Numbered from the stretch's first letter, positions 8,284 through 16,591 are shown. The stretch: DNA of 51,723 bases from Alphaproteobacteria bacterium (GCA_022425485.1 JAKMFL010000034.1:1-51723), one strand, 5' to 3'. The notes: generated by a model from the letters alone, not told the origin. Translations and numbers: made by a program.

Positions 8284-9444
8284 TCAGGTCTTTGCGGCAA
8301 GCGTCTTTTTGGGATCATAAAAAGGCTTGGGGGTGATGACCCCGGCGCGAACACCAAAACCAGTTTCAAGGCTGATTTGCGTGCCAATTTCAGCATGGCT
8401 TGCCTTCACAAGTGCCAACGCAATATTCTGCTCAAGGCGCGGCGAATACACAGCCGAAGTGACATAACCAACCTCCTGCCCCGCTACCTTTATTGGCCAG
8501 AAATCATCGTTGGAGCCGGGAATGGGCGCCCCATCAAAAGTCAGACCAACTTGGCGCCGTTTCACCCCTTCACGGGCAATTTTCTGCAACGCTGCCTTGC
8601 TTATGAAATCAGCATCCATATCCAAATCAACCAGCCTATCCATGCCTAGCTCAAACGGGTTATTGGCGAGGGTCATATCCGCGTGATAGGACAGCATCGC
8701 AGCTTCAATACGCCTGATGCTGGAGGTATGGCCGGGATGCAAGCCCATCGGCCCGCCCACCTGCATCAAATATTCCCACAAATCGTCACCATAGGCGCCA
8801 TCACGCAAGAAAATCTCATAGCCCAATTCGCTAGACCAGCCGGTACGCGAGATGATCAAAGGCACCCCGTTCCAATCAACTTCCATAAAGCGGTAATATT
8901 TTAGATCAGCTGGCGCATCGCCAAAGGCAGCGCGTAAAATATCGCGCGAACGCGGGCCTTGCAATTGCAAAGGCGAGACATCTGGCTCGCGCACCGTAAC
9001 CTGCATATCAGAGGCGGCGGCCACACCTTTTGCCCATAGCAAAACATCACTATCGGCAATAGATAACCAGAAATGATCCTCTGCCAGCTTCAACAAAATA
9101 GGGTCGTTGATAACCCCGCCATCCTGATCAGTAAGCAGCACATATTTACATTGCCCGACCGCACAGTTGGATAAATCGCGGCAGCTTAGATATTGGGCAA
9201 AACGGGCGGCATCCTTGCCCGTAATTTCGACCTGACGCTCAACAGCTACATCGCATAAGATCGCTTCATTAACCAAATTCCAGAAATTTTGCACCGGATC
9301 GCCAAAATCACGCGGGATATACATATGGTTATATACAGAAAAGCCCCTAGCCCCCCAGCGAAGCGCCGCATCACTGAAAGGGGATTTGCGCACTTGGGTG
9401 CCAAAGCTGAATTTCTGGAAACTTACAGTATTTTCTGTTGTCAT
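8284..9444 (-). CDS. DmdA-like aminomethyltransferase-fold (GcvT family) protein
   Basis: A 386-residue tetrahydrofolate-dependent methyl- or aminomethyl-transferase-fold protein. Segments such as YNHMYIP, AVERQVEITG, GGVINDP, DHFWLSIADSD and EPDVSPLQLQGPR resemble DMSP demethylase DmdA of marine alphaproteobacteria. A genuine DmdA moves a methyl from dimethylsulfoniopropionate to tetrahydrofolate, giving methylmercaptopropionate. Many close homologues do other demethylations, and here the conserved central region reads SSIRRIEAAMLSYHADMT, which differs from the DmdA I recall. I therefore call it DmdA-like only. It is a single gene, convergent with the fructokinase. A repeated GATATCTC motif lies 31-55 bases upstream. 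No signal peptide. Confidence 0.65.
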   Translation of the reverse strand: MTTENTVSFQKFSFGTQVRKSPFSDAALRWGARGFSVYNHMYIPRDFGDPVQNFWNLVNEAILCDVAVERQVEITGKDAARFAQYLSCRDLSNCAVGQCKYVLLTDQDGGVINDPILLKLAEDHFWLSIADSDVLLWAKGVAAASDMQVTVREPDVSPLQLQGPRSRDILRAAFGDAPADLKYYRFMEVDWNGVPLIISRTGWSSELGYEIFLRDGAYGDDLWEYLMQVGGPMGLHPGHTSSIRRIEAAMLSYHADMTLANNPFELGMDRLVDLDMDADFISKAALQKIAREGVKRRQVGLTFDGAPIPGSNDDFWPIKVAGQEVGYVTSAVYSPRLEQNIALALVKASHAEIGTQISLETGFGVRAGVITPKPFYDPKKTLAAKT

Positions 9445-9474
9445 AAGATGCGCGCCCTCAATTCTTTTTTAAAA

Positions 9475-9498
9475 AGATATCTCCCCATTCAGATATCT
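9475..9498. promoter_or_regulatory. Repeated AGATATCT boxes upstream of dmdA-like gene
   Basis: The 8-base palindrome AGATATCT occurs twice, at 9475-9482 and 9491-9498, exactly 16 bases apart. The pair lies 31-54 bases upstream of the dmdA-like start. Two identical self-complementary boxes at this spacing look like a dimeric-regulator binding site. No candidate regulator is adjacent. Confidence 0.4.
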
Positions 9499-9578
9499 CA
9501 ATTGCAGGAATAGCAATCCTTAAAAGCGCAAATAAGGCGCAAAAAGGACGTAAGCAAATCATTTTTGAGGTTTTGGGC

Positions 9579-9620
9579 AAAATAAAAACCCCATTTTGCA
9601 AAAAATAGGGCTTTTATTTT
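9579..9620 (-). terminator. Rho-independent terminator of cueR
   Basis: AAAATAAAA / TTTTATTTT outer arms enclose a CCC / GGG core and a short AT-rich loop. On the minus strand the hairpin ends in a T-rich run, as expected for an intrinsic terminator about 125 bases beyond the cueR stop. The symmetry means it may also act in the other direction. Confidence 0.6.
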
Positions 9621-9744
9621 CTAACACCTTTGGGATAGGCACAAGCTTTGCATCGTAATCGGCGCGCGGTGTAGTGCCATCCTTTTCTATCTTATCCATT
9701 GCAACGGCATTATACCGCACATTTTTAGTTTTATTTTTACGCCT

Positions 9745-10143
9745 TTATCTATCAGGCGAGGCAGATAGCGCCTCCAAGATAGGGCAATCTGGCCTATCAT
9801 CCCCCTGACAATGGGTGGCTAGATGATGGAGTTGATCGCGCAAACCCTGCAATTCTGCGAGCTTTTCTTCGATTTCTGCGATCTTTTCCAAGGTTAGCGC
9901 TTTTACTTCCTTGCTTGGGCGATTTTTATCCTGATAGAGCGATAGTAATTCACGGCATTCCTCTATACTGAAATTAAATCGCCGCGCCTTGCCAATAAAT
10001 TGCAGCTTTGCCACATCATCATCACTATATTCACGATAACCTGTTTGCGGGTCCTGATAAGCCGCAACCATGCCAATATTGGCATAATAACGCACCGTTT
10101 TAACGCTTAAACCTGCCTTAGAGGCTGCTTTGCCGATATTCAT
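9745..10143 (-). CDS. cueR: CueR-type copper-responsive MerR regulator
   Basis: A 132-residue MerR-family activator. The N-terminal winged helix reads MNIGKAASKAGLSVKTVRYY, then a long dimerisation helix follows (~80-108). The metal-binding loop has Cys112 and Cys120 in HCQGDDRPDC, the same positions and spacing as in known Cu(I)/Ag(I)/Au(I)-sensing CueR proteins. It is divergent from the DUF4396 gene. The shared region contains a promoter with the 19-bp spacer that MerR proteins require (10154-10184), so copper induction of the divergent operon is well supported. No CopA or multicopper oxidase is next to it, which is unusual. Confidence 0.9.
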   Translation of the reverse strand: MNIGKAASKAGLSVKTVRYYANIGMVAAYQDPQTGYREYSDDDVAKLQFIGKARRFNFSIEECRELLSLYQDKNRPSKEVKALTLEKIAEIEEKLAELQGLRDQLHHLATHCQGDDRPDCPILEALSASPDR

Positions 10144-10153
10144 TAAATATTCC

Positions 10154-10184
10154 TTTACTTTCCAGTAAGGGGAGAGTTTATAGT
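10154..10184 (+). promoter_or_regulatory. MerR/CueR-type promoter with 19-bp spacer
   Basis: A -35-like TTTACT (10154-10159) and a -10 TATAGT (10179-10184) are separated by exactly 19 bases, the over-long spacing typical of MerR-activated promoters. The spacer carries the imperfect dyad CTTTCC-N5-GGGGAG, close to known CueR operators. It faces the DUF4396 and cytochrome c' genes. Confidence 0.72.
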
Positions 10185-10224
10185 TAAACTATCAAAAAAT
10201 CAATCAAAGGAAGTTTGACCCGTT

Positions 10225-10671
10225 ATGGCCGCAATCGCCTCAACGCTATCGATTAATTGGCAGTGCAAGCCTACATGGGGGCGGGCTTGCTATAATACAA
10301 TGTGGTGCCTGATAGGTTGCTCAATAGGGGATTTTGGTACCATCGCCTTTTTTCAGTTCACGGGAATTGGCTGGCCGGTATTAGCGATTATGGCACTGGC
10401 AATCGTCAATGGGCTGCTTACTTCCATCTTGCTAGAGACAATAATTCTTGCCCGCCAAATGACCTTAAAACTCGCTTTTAAGACCGCTATTGGTATGTCG
10501 CTGATTTCCATGATTTCGATGGAAGCGGCAATGAATATCACAGATGTTATGCTAACCGGCGGGGCTATGCTAACCTGGTGGGTGATACCTTTTATGTTAT
10601 TTGCCGGATTTATAACGCCGCTTCCCTATAATTATTGGCGGCTGAAAGCCCTTGGAAAAGCCTGTCATTAA
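10225..10671 (+). CDS. DUF4396 membrane protein, CueR-controlled
   Basis: A 148-residue inner-membrane protein with about four hydrophobic segments (roughly residues 27-47, 50-75, 82-105 and 113-135). It matches my recollection of the DUF4396 family, which often sits beside copper regulators. The N-terminal half is rich in cysteine (positions within NWQCKPTWGRACYNTMWC and GCSIG), and Met residues cluster around 94-111, both plausible copper ligands. It is the first gene behind the CueR-type promoter, with AAGGAAG upstream of the ATG. I infer a role in copper handling at the inner membrane. No enzymatic function is known to me. Confidence 0.75.
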   Translation: MAAIASTLSINWQCKPTWGRACYNTMWCLIGCSIGDFGTIAFFQFTGIGWPVLAIMALAIVNGLLTSILLETIILARQMTLKLAFKTAIGMSLISMISMEAAMNITDVMLTGGAMLTWWVIPFMLFAGFITPLPYNYWRLKALGKACH

Positions 10672-10693
10672 TCGTTTTTTTTCAGGAATTATT

Positions 10694-11134
10694 ATGCGAA
10701 AAATCTTTCCCCTAAGCTTTTTAGCGGCCAGCTTTTTCGTAGCTGCACAAGTTCTAGCGCACCAAGGGGCAACAGGCATTGTCAAAGAACGCATGGATGC
10801 GTTTAAAGCCAGCCAAACGCATCTGAAATCTGCTGTAAAAGCGGCAAAGGCTGATAATTTTGATGAAACGCAAAAGCTGGCGCGTCTGCTTGCCGATTGG
10901 GGCACGAAGATGCCAGATTTTTTTCCGGTGGGCAGTGATATCATGCCATCTGAAGCCGCGCCGACTATTTGGTCAGACATGGTGGGATTTAAACGCGCCG
11001 CAACACAGTTTGCAGATGCCGCTAATCAGTTAGCAGCGGCGAGCGCGGCGAGGAATAAAGAGGCTGTTTTTGCCAGCATCAAACAGGTCGGTGCCAGTTG
11101 CAAATCCTGTCACCGCGTTTATCGCCAAAAATAG
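10694..11134 (+). CDS. Cytochrome c' (class II c-type cytochrome)
   Basis: A 146-residue exported haem protein. The start is the ATG at 10694, with AGGA eight bases upstream, giving the signal peptide MRKIFPLSFLAASFFVAAQVLA. A frame extension to 10652 would spoil the signal. The mature part is a four-helix bundle typical of cytochrome c', with the haem motif CKSCH close to the C terminus. It begins 22 bases after the DUF4396 stop and is probably in the same copper-inducible operon. Cytochromes c' bind NO or act in electron transfer. Placement behind CueR suggests a link to copper stress, which is an inference. Confidence 0.88.
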   Translation: MRKIFPLSFLAASFFVAAQVLAHQGATGIVKERMDAFKASQTHLKSAVKAAKADNFDETQKLARLLADWGTKMPDFFPVGSDIMPSEAAPTIWSDMVGFKRAATQFADAANQLAAASAARNKEAVFASIKQVGASCKSCHRVYRQK

Positions 11135-11143
11135 GCTTAAAAA

Positions 11144-11539
11144 TTATCCCAGCTTGGCAAGGGTCTGGCCAATTTTATTCAAGGCATCGCTTATCTGCTT
11201 CTGGCTTTCCTGCAAGGCGTGGAATTGTTCTTGCAAGGCGCTGAGCATCTCTTCTTTTGATGCAACATCTGTTTCCAATTCGCCCTTATGCCCTTCATCA
11301 GCCAAAAAATACGTGACGCTAACCCCTAAAATACCAGCCAGCATATTTACCTTTGAGGCACGCGGCTCACTCGCATCCACCTCCCACGATTTTAACGTAT
11401 CGCGTTTTATGCCAGCCAGCTTTGCGGCTGTGGTTAAGCTCAGGCCTGACTGCTCTCTGGCTTTGGAAATCCGCGCGCCCAGCGTATCACGCACCAGCCC
11501 ATCAGATAGGATATTCCCATCACTCCCTACTTTAACCAT
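11144..11539 (-). CDS. XRE-family helix-turn-helix regulator with C-terminal coiled coil
   Basis: A 131-residue cytoplasmic DNA-binding protein. The HTH spans about residues 20-70 (ISKAREQSGLSLTTAAKLAG, then the recognition helix and LAGILGVSVTYFL). A heptad-like helix from ~88 to 130 probably drives oligomerisation. I choose the ATG at 11537-11539, which has AGGA eight bases upstream; a longer start at 11560 would overlap the neighbouring gene. It converges on the cytochrome c' gene with a 9-base gap and follows the 2-hydroxyacid dehydrogenase on the same strand, so it may belong to the sugar-acid operon. Its target is unknown. Confidence 0.82.
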   Translation of the reverse strand: MVKVGSDGNILSDGLVRDTLGARISKAREQSGLSLTTAAKLAGIKRDTLKSWEVDASEPRASKVNMLAGILGVSVTYFLADEGHKGELETDVASKEEMLSALQEQFHALQESQKQISDALNKIGQTLAKLG

Positions 11540-11549
11540 AAATAATTTC

Positions 11550-12587
11550 CTATCCCTCAAACCAGTTTTTCTGAGCGCTGGTGTCCAGCACAGCTCTATT
11601 CACAATATAGCGTGGCAACTCACGGCCAGCAAAAGAAACTACACTGCCCAGCCCGTCTCGCGCGATATTATCAAAACATTCATCTGTCCAGCATAAGGAA
11701 TGCGACGTGGTAATCACATTATCCATCTTTAATAGCGGATTATCCATCTGCACGGGCTCTTGTTCAAACACATCTAGCCCGGCCGCACGAATTTGGCCAT
11801 TTTGCAAAGCGTTAATCAGGTCAGCTTCATGTACTACCGGCCCTCTTGCAACATTAACCAGCGCCGCATCCGCCTTCATTAGACCCAGCTTATGCCCATC
11901 CACCAGATGATAGGTCTCGTCATTTAGCGCGGTGGCCACAATGATAATATCGCTCTGACTAAATAGCGCTTCTATCTCAAGCTTCTCTGCACCTATAGCG
12001 GCCAGCTCGTCTGCAGAACGATAGGGATCGCACGCCTTTAGCTGAAAATCAAAGGGGGCTGCCATACGCAATATTTCCATCCCGATACTGCCTGCCCCCA
12101 ACACACCCAGCACCTTGCCAGTTAGACCTGTTCCCATAAAATCAGCATTTTCTTTCCAGCGCCCCGCGCGGGTTAAATTATGCTTTTCTATGAGCCTGTG
12201 ATTTACCGCCAACATCATCGTGATAGCCATTGTTGCCACTGGTCTGCGCACCGCATCAGGGGTGTTTGTTACCATAATGCCAAGCCGAGTCATCCCCGCA
12301 ACATCCACAGAATCAAAGCCGACACCGTGACGCGCCACCAACCGCAACCGCCCATCATAAGAGCCCTCATCTGGGGCAATATTATCTGCTTGCACCTGCT
12401 CCAGCATGACATAAATAGCATCAAAACGAGCAGCATCTTCAGCTGTGATATGCGTTTTGCCTGCCTCCATGATAGTGGTTTCTATGTCGCTATGGTTTAA
12501 TATTTGGGCAAGAATGTCAGGGTCAAAACAGGGGGTATCATCTGCGCCAAATAAAGCGGCAGATAAGCCTAGCTGAAACCGGCTCAT
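11550..12587 (-). CDS. D-isomer-specific 2-hydroxyacid dehydrogenase
   Basis: A 345-residue NAD(P)-dependent oxidoreductase. The Rossmann motif GVLGAGSIGMEIL lies near the middle. The catalytic Arg is in NVARGPVV, the Glu in FEQEPVQ, and the His in TSHSLCWTDE. Length and domain order match the phosphoglycerate/hydroxypyruvate/glyoxylate reductase superfamily. Its ATG overlaps the TGA of the aldolase gene upstream (ATGA), so the two are translationally coupled. The HpcH-type aldolase would release an aldehyde or 2-oxoacid, and this enzyme could reduce the resulting 2-oxoacid. The exact substrate is not readable from sequence. Confidence 0.85.
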   Translation of the reverse strand: MSRFQLGLSAALFGADDTPCFDPDILAQILNHSDIETTIMEAGKTHITAEDAARFDAIYVMLEQVQADNIAPDEGSYDGRLRLVARHGVGFDSVDVAGMTRLGIMVTNTPDAVRRPVATMAITMMLAVNHRLIEKHNLTRAGRWKENADFMGTGLTGKVLGVLGAGSIGMEILRMAAPFDFQLKACDPYRSADELAAIGAEKLEIEALFSQSDIIIVATALNDETYHLVDGHKLGLMKADAALVNVARGPVVHEADLINALQNGQIRAAGLDVFEQEPVQMDNPLLKMDNVITTSHSLCWTDECFDNIARDGLGSVVSFAGRELPRYIVNRAVLDTSAQKNWFEG

Positions 12588-13402
12588 TGAACCTCTCCTG
12601 TATCTCTTTTAGAAAGTGTATCTATCAGCGTCATGCCCTCTTGTAGTGCCGATCTCAACAACACATGGTCTAGCCCATAGGCCAGCATACGAAAGCCATG
12701 CGCCCAATATTCGCGTGCGAATTTATCATTCATTGCCATATAGCCAGCCATCTTATTCTGTGCCTTAGCAGCAGCGACAATCCGCGCAATCGCCGCAAGG
12801 TACTCTGGATTTTCAAGCTGCCCTGCAATCCCCATAGAGCTGGTCAAATCAAAATGACCAAGCCACAGCACGTCTATGCCGTCAACAGCAGCAATCTCTT
12901 CAACATTTGCAAGGCCGGTTGCGGTCTCTATCATCGCGATAACAAGGGTGCGCTGATTGGCCTGTTTCATTATCTGAGCGGGTGCATCTTGGCTGTAATC
13001 GTCATGGGCAATCCCAAAGGCCGTGCCGCGCGCACCTTGCGGCGGGTAATAGGCGCGGCGCACCAGATCGCGGGCTTGCTGGGCGGTTTCCACCATCGGC
13101 ACCATTACCCCATGCGCACCAATATCCAGCGCTTGACCAATTGTATTGCCTTCAGTGGTTGGCACCCGCACAAGTGGGGCAATATCTAGCCCGCGACAAG
13201 CAGCCATCTGGGCTTTCAAGGTCTCAAACCCAATGCCTGTATGTTCCATATCATACATCAGAAAATCAGCACCTGCAGAAGCCGCGATCGCCGGCATGCC
13301 AGTAGAAAAAAACTCAAATACCATCATGCCTGACAGATAGCCCTTATGGGCTTTTTGCTGCAAAATACCTGTCTTATGTTCTAATATTGACTTTGCCATC
13401 AT
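12584..13402 (-). CDS. HpcH/HpaI-family class II 2-oxoacid aldolase
   Basis: A 272-residue TIM-barrel aldolase of the HpcH/HpaI family, which splits 2-keto-3-deoxy sugar acids or dihydroxyheptenedioate into pyruvate and an aldehyde. Visible motifs are FLMYDMEHTG, PLVRVPT, the metal-ligand Glu in AMIETATGLANVEE and Asp in WLGHFDLTSSMG. Two adjacent ATGs (13402 and 13399) share a strong GGAGGGGAG site; I report the longer form. It is the first gene of a two-gene unit with the 2-hydroxyacid dehydrogenase. Sugar-acid dehydratase and dehydrogenase genes lie 2-5 kb away, which supports a 2-keto-3-deoxy sugar acid as substrate. Confidence 0.83.
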   Translation of the reverse strand: MMAKSILEHKTGILQQKAHKGYLSGMMVFEFFSTGMPAIAASAGADFLMYDMEHTGIGFETLKAQMAACRGLDIAPLVRVPTTEGNTIGQALDIGAHGVMVPMVETAQQARDLVRRAYYPPQGARGTAFGIAHDDYSQDAPAQIMKQANQRTLVIAMIETATGLANVEEIAAVDGIDVLWLGHFDLTSSMGIAGQLENPEYLAAIARIVAAAKAQNKMAGYMAMNDKFAREYWAHGFRMLAYGLDHVLLRSALQEGMTLIDTLSKRDTGEVQ

Positions 13403-13424
13403 CTGCTCCCCTCCCGCGCTTTTG

Positions 13425-13479
13425 CCGCCTTTTATCAGTCTGGCGGTTTGATAGGCGGATTGGCAAGTCTGAACTTGCC
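13425..13479. other. Two adjacent stem-loops between the sulfide operon and the aldolase gene
   Basis: One stem pairs CCGCC plus TATCA (13425-13437) with TGATAGGCGG (13449-13458), with a three-base bulge. The second is GGCAAGT / ACTTGCC (13462-13468, 13473-13479) with a CTGA loop. Neither is followed by a U-tract on the minus strand. They may form the 3' end of the sulfide operon transcript or the leader of the aldolase operon. Confidence 0.4.
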
Positions 13480-13532
13480 TATTTATCTTGCAGGTTTTTT
13501 TAGCGCCCCCCCCGATATCCTTATAGATGCCT

Positions 13533-13952
13533 TTAGATACGGGTGCGGATAATCACGCCTAGCTTTAGCCCCACCAGCATGACCGCAAGGAAGGGGAAGA
13601 TACCCGCAGGATCAAGGCCTATACTGGCGATAACGGGGCCCGGACAAAGCCCTGCCAATCCCCAGCCAATCCCAAACAGGACACTGCCAATAACAAGTTT
13701 TTTGTCAATCTGGCGGGCTTCAGGCAAGCTAAAGCTACTGGCAAAAATAGGTTTGCCGCCGCGCACAAACAAAAAATATCCCGCTGCGTTAACCGCAATG
13801 CCGCCGGCCATGACCAGCATTAATGAGGGGTCCCATAATCCAAAGATATCGAGAAACCCTGCAACCTTTGCTGGGTTCAACATACCTGCTAGCGCAAGGC
13901 CAATACCGAAAATTATTCCTGAAATAGCCGCTGATAAAAGAGCTAAAACCAT
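13533..13952 (-). CDS. DUF6691/YeeE-type membrane protein, sulfide operon
   Basis: A 139-residue polytopic membrane protein. It has glycine-rich hydrophobic helices, including GIIFGIGLALAGMLNPAKV and FGIGWGLAGLCPGPVIAS. The GLxGxCPGP-type signature with a conserved Cys is typical of the YedE/YeeE sulfur-transport superfamily. It is one half of a two-protein unit with the next gene. It lies 33 bases after that gene's stop, with AGGA upstream of its ATG. In related bacteria these pairs sit with the persulfide dioxygenase/BLH protein and act in sulfide or thiosulfate handling. A role in moving sulfur species across the inner membrane is inferred. Confidence 0.8.
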   Translation of the reverse strand: MVLALLSAAISGIIFGIGLALAGMLNPAKVAGFLDIFGLWDPSLMLVMAGGIAVNAAGYFLFVRGGKPIFASSFSLPEARQIDKKLVIGSVLFGIGWGLAGLCPGPVIASIGLDPAGIFPFLAVMLVGLKLGVIIRTRI

Positions 13953-13985
13953 CTTTTTTAATCCTTTGAAATGCTTGTATTAGCG

Positions 13986-14420
13986 CTAGAATAAATGCCG
14001 CATTACAAAAACTGCCAGCACACCTGCTGACACGAAAGTAGCGACCGCCATCATCGAGCGCAGAGATAGCCGTGATAGCCCGCAAATACCATGCCCTGAT
14101 GTGCAACCAGACCCTATCGCTGTGCCTAGCCCCACCAGCAAAGCTGCCAGATACAAGACCCCGTCTTTTGCAACCGTGACCGCTTCTATCGTGTAGAGGC
14201 CAAAGCCCGTTAGCAGTAATGGGCCCGCTATTATGCCGAAAATAAAAGCAAGCCGCCAGAAAAGCTCAAAAGATGAATTGGGCGGCAACAAGCCTGCAAG
14301 AATGCCGCTAACCCCCATAATCCGTCCCTTTGTCAGCATTAAAAAAAGGGCAGCTGCCCCAATAAGTGCACCGCCACTAAAAGACATAAGCGGTGTAAAC
14401 TCAGCCCAATTTATCGTCAT
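13986..14420 (-). CDS. YeeE/YedE-family membrane protein, sulfide operon
   Basis: A 144-residue membrane protein of the YeeE/YedE family. It has four or five helices and the conserved GTAIGSGCTSGHGICGL motif, whose cysteines are thought to relay sulfur through the membrane. Its ATG follows directly on the TAG of the metallo-hydrolase gene (TAGATG), so translation is coupled. Together with the DUF6691 partner it makes up the split form of a sulfur transporter. The operon resembles the bigR-blh-pmpAB sulfide-response operon of other Proteobacteria, but no BigR-like ArsR regulator is present here. Confidence 0.83.
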   Translation of the reverse strand: MTINWAEFTPLMSFSGGALIGAAALFLMLTKGRIMGVSGILAGLLPPNSSFELFWRLAFIFGIIAGPLLLTGFGLYTIEAVTVAKDGVLYLAALLVGLGTAIGSGCTSGHGICGLSRLSLRSMMAVATFVSAGVLAVFVMRHLF

Positions 14421-15293
14421 CTATTTTCCTCTTATTCCGGATATTGGTACCTTCAAATAAATCTCATCATTATCCTCTGCGGGCGGCATGTTCCCGCCAC
14501 GCATATTCACCTGAATAGAGGGCAAAATCAGCTTTGGCATAGATAAAGTCGCATCCCGCGTTTCCCGCATCTTAACAAAATCATCTTCTGAAATCCCGCC
14601 GCCAATATGAATATTATGCGCCCTTTGCGCCCCCACAGTGGTCATATAGCCTAAATCGCGCCCACCCGGCATATAATCATGGCAAACGAAAATCCGCATT
14701 TCATCTGGCTGGGCTAGAATTTTGTGAATGCTTTGATAAAGGGTGCGTGCATCTCCGCCCGGAAAGTCAGCACGCGCCGTACCGCCATCTGGCATAAACA
14801 GCGTATCACCAGCAAAAATAGCATCACCAATAATATGCGCCATACATGCAGGGGTATGACCGGGTGTATGAATAGCCCGTCCCTGAAGGCTGCCTACCTC
14901 ATAGCTATCTTGGTCTTCGAGCAATCTGTCAAACTGCCTGCCATCGCGCTCAAACGCGGTACCCGCATTAAAGACTTTGCCAAAGATTTTTTGCACCTCG
15001 ACAATATGTTTAGAAATAGCGATTTTCCCGCCTATTTTTTGCTGTAAATAAGGCGCAGCAGAAAGGTGGTCTGCATGCACATGGGTTTCAATCAGCCAAT
15101 CAATAATGAAATCCTGTTCCGCTATATAGGCCAGAATATCATCTGCCAGCTGATAGGATAGCGCACCAGAAGCATAATCAAAGCCGAGTACAGAATCTAT
15201 AATTGCTGCATGGCGGGTTTCAGGGTCGCTAACGACATAGCTGATTGTATGACTGTCATTATCGAAAAACGCCTCTACCTCAGGGATTTTCAT
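14421..15293 (-). CDS. blh: Metallo-beta-lactamase-fold persulfide dioxygenase-like protein (BLH/ETHE1 type)
   Basis: A 290-residue MBL-fold hydrolase. The metal-binding motif THVHADH is at ~70-76, followed by IHTPGHTPACMAH and a third His in FVCHDYMPGG. This pattern matches the ETHE1/BLH group of Fe(II) persulfide dioxygenases, which oxidise glutathione persulfide to sulfite. The ATG has GGGGAG upstream. It is the first gene of a tight operon with two YeeE/YedE proteins, which supports sulfide detoxification. A lactonase or glyoxalase II function is the alternative, but the neighbours argue against it. Confidence 0.85.
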   Translation of the reverse strand: MKIPEVEAFFDNDSHTISYVVSDPETRHAAIIDSVLGFDYASGALSYQLADDILAYIAEQDFIIDWLIETHVHADHLSAAPYLQQKIGGKIAISKHIVEVQKIFGKVFNAGTAFERDGRQFDRLLEDQDSYEVGSLQGRAIHTPGHTPACMAHIIGDAIFAGDTLFMPDGGTARADFPGGDARTLYQSIHKILAQPDEMRIFVCHDYMPGGRDLGYMTTVGAQRAHNIHIGGGISEDDFVKMRETRDATLSMPKLILPSIQVNMRGGNMPPAEDNDEIYLKVPISGIRGK

Positions 15294-15399
15294 CTATCTC
15301 TCCCCTACCCTATTTTTAAACCGAACATCATTTGGTGTCATCATATCATCCCCGATAAATTATAAAAGCTTTCAAAAAGCATCGTCAAACAGATTTGCG

Positions 15400-16497
15400 T
15401 TACATGGAGGGATCATGTTCGGTTGCCAATTTTTCCCAGTTAAAGGTTACGCCAACACCTGGCTCGGGCGGGGCTAGCGCTAAGTGATTTTCAAGCGCCA
15501 AAGGCCGATTTGTATATTCATCTATCGGAAAGCTATGCACCTCAATCCAGCCTGCATTCTGCTGTGCAGATACCATGCTAACATGCAGCTCCTGCATGCC
15601 GTGACTGCAAACCGGCATACCATTTTTTGATGCCAGCTTCGCGGCCTGCATCCATCCTGTAATGCCGCCACAATTAGAGCTATCGGGCTGGAGATAAGAT
15701 AATCCTGCATGCTCAATGGCCAGCTCAAACTCATGCTGGGTGTGCAAATTCTCCCCCATCGCCAATGGACAGCCTGTTTCCCGTGCCAACTTGCCATAAT
15801 CAGCATATAAGTCTGGCAACATCGGCTCTTCAAACCAGACGATATTATAGTCATTAAAGGCGTTGGCGGCTGCAAGTGCACGCGGATAATCAAGGGCGTA
15901 ATTCGCATCTACCATAAAATCGATATCATCGCCTATAAGCTTACGCACGGCACGCACGCGCTCAACATCTTCTGCAAGCTCAGCTTTTCCTACCTTTATC
16001 TTTACCGCATCAAATCCCTGATCCAAATACCCCTCAATGCTGGCCAGCAATTTCTGCAATGGATAGTTCAAATCAATGCCGCCGCGATAGGCTTTACATC
16101 GATCAGACGCGCCGCCCAGCATTTGATATAAAGGCTTATTCGCGGCTTTACAGCGCAAATCCCAAAGCGCGATATCAAGCGCAGATATCGCAAAAGCGGC
16201 AACCCCGCCACGGCCAACATAATGGATATGAAAATTCATCCCTTCATAAAGGGCCTCTACATCGGCGCTATCGCGGCCAATTAGATAAGGGGCAAGGTCA
16301 TGTTCTATCATTGCGATAATCGCATGCCCCCCCTTGCCGCCAGTATAGCTATAGCCAGTGCCAGACAAGCCATTTTCCAGCGTGACAGTCGCACAAATCA
16401 ATTCAAAATGTGTGTGATCGCCATGCATCGCATCGCTTAAAACTTCGCTTAGCGGAAGGGCAAAACGTTGGGCGGTAATATGCTGGATTTTAGTCAT
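15400..16497 (-). CDS. Mandelate racemase/muconate lactonizing enzyme-type sugar-acid dehydratase or racemase
   Basis: A 365-residue enolase-superfamily enzyme. The base pair Lys166/Lys168 is in VKIKVG. Metal ligands are Asp197 (DFMVDANYA), Glu223/224 (FEEP) and Glu249 (GEN). Asp272 and His299 (CSHGMQ) form the His-Asp dyad of the mandelate racemase subgroup, most of whose members dehydrate sugar acids. It is divergent from the zinc alcohol dehydrogenase/SDR pair, with a 225-base control region that contains an inverted repeat. I infer dehydration of an aldonic or aldaric acid to a 2-keto-3-deoxy acid. The specific acid cannot be assigned. Confidence 0.85.
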   Translation of the reverse strand: MTKIQHITAQRFALPLSEVLSDAMHGDHTHFELICATVTLENGLSGTGYSYTGGKGGHAIIAMIEHDLAPYLIGRDSADVEALYEGMNFHIHYVGRGGVAAFAISALDIALWDLRCKAANKPLYQMLGGASDRCKAYRGGIDLNYPLQKLLASIEGYLDQGFDAVKIKVGKAELAEDVERVRAVRKLIGDDIDFMVDANYALDYPRALAAANAFNDYNIVWFEEPMLPDLYADYGKLARETGCPLAMGENLHTQHEFELAIEHAGLSYLQPDSSNCGGITGWMQAAKLASKNGMPVCSHGMQELHVSMVSAQQNAGWIEVHSFPIDEYTNRPLALENHLALAPPEPGVGVTFNWEKLATEHDPSM

Positions 16498-16591
16498 GAA
16501 AAAACCTTTTCCTATTTAGCGCTTTTATCTGGCGCTTATGGGCAGTACAGCGAGGATAAAACACATTGCTAAGACAGATCAGCAAAACAAA

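Larger units (their letters stand above)
9445..9744. other. 300-base intergenic region between dmdA-like and cueR
   Basis: This is the longest gene-poor stretch in the window. It holds the spaced repeat at 9475-9498 next to the dmdA-like promoter and a terminator-like hairpin at 9579-9620. A 46-codon minus-strand frame (9559-9699) overlaps the hairpin and is not supported as a gene. I see no RNA gene. Confidence 0.6.

Noticed and set aside
9559-9699. A 46-codon minus-strand frame in the largest intergenic gap
   Set aside because: It overlaps the terminator hairpin, has no clear ribosome site, and its C-terminal half is just the translated hairpin.
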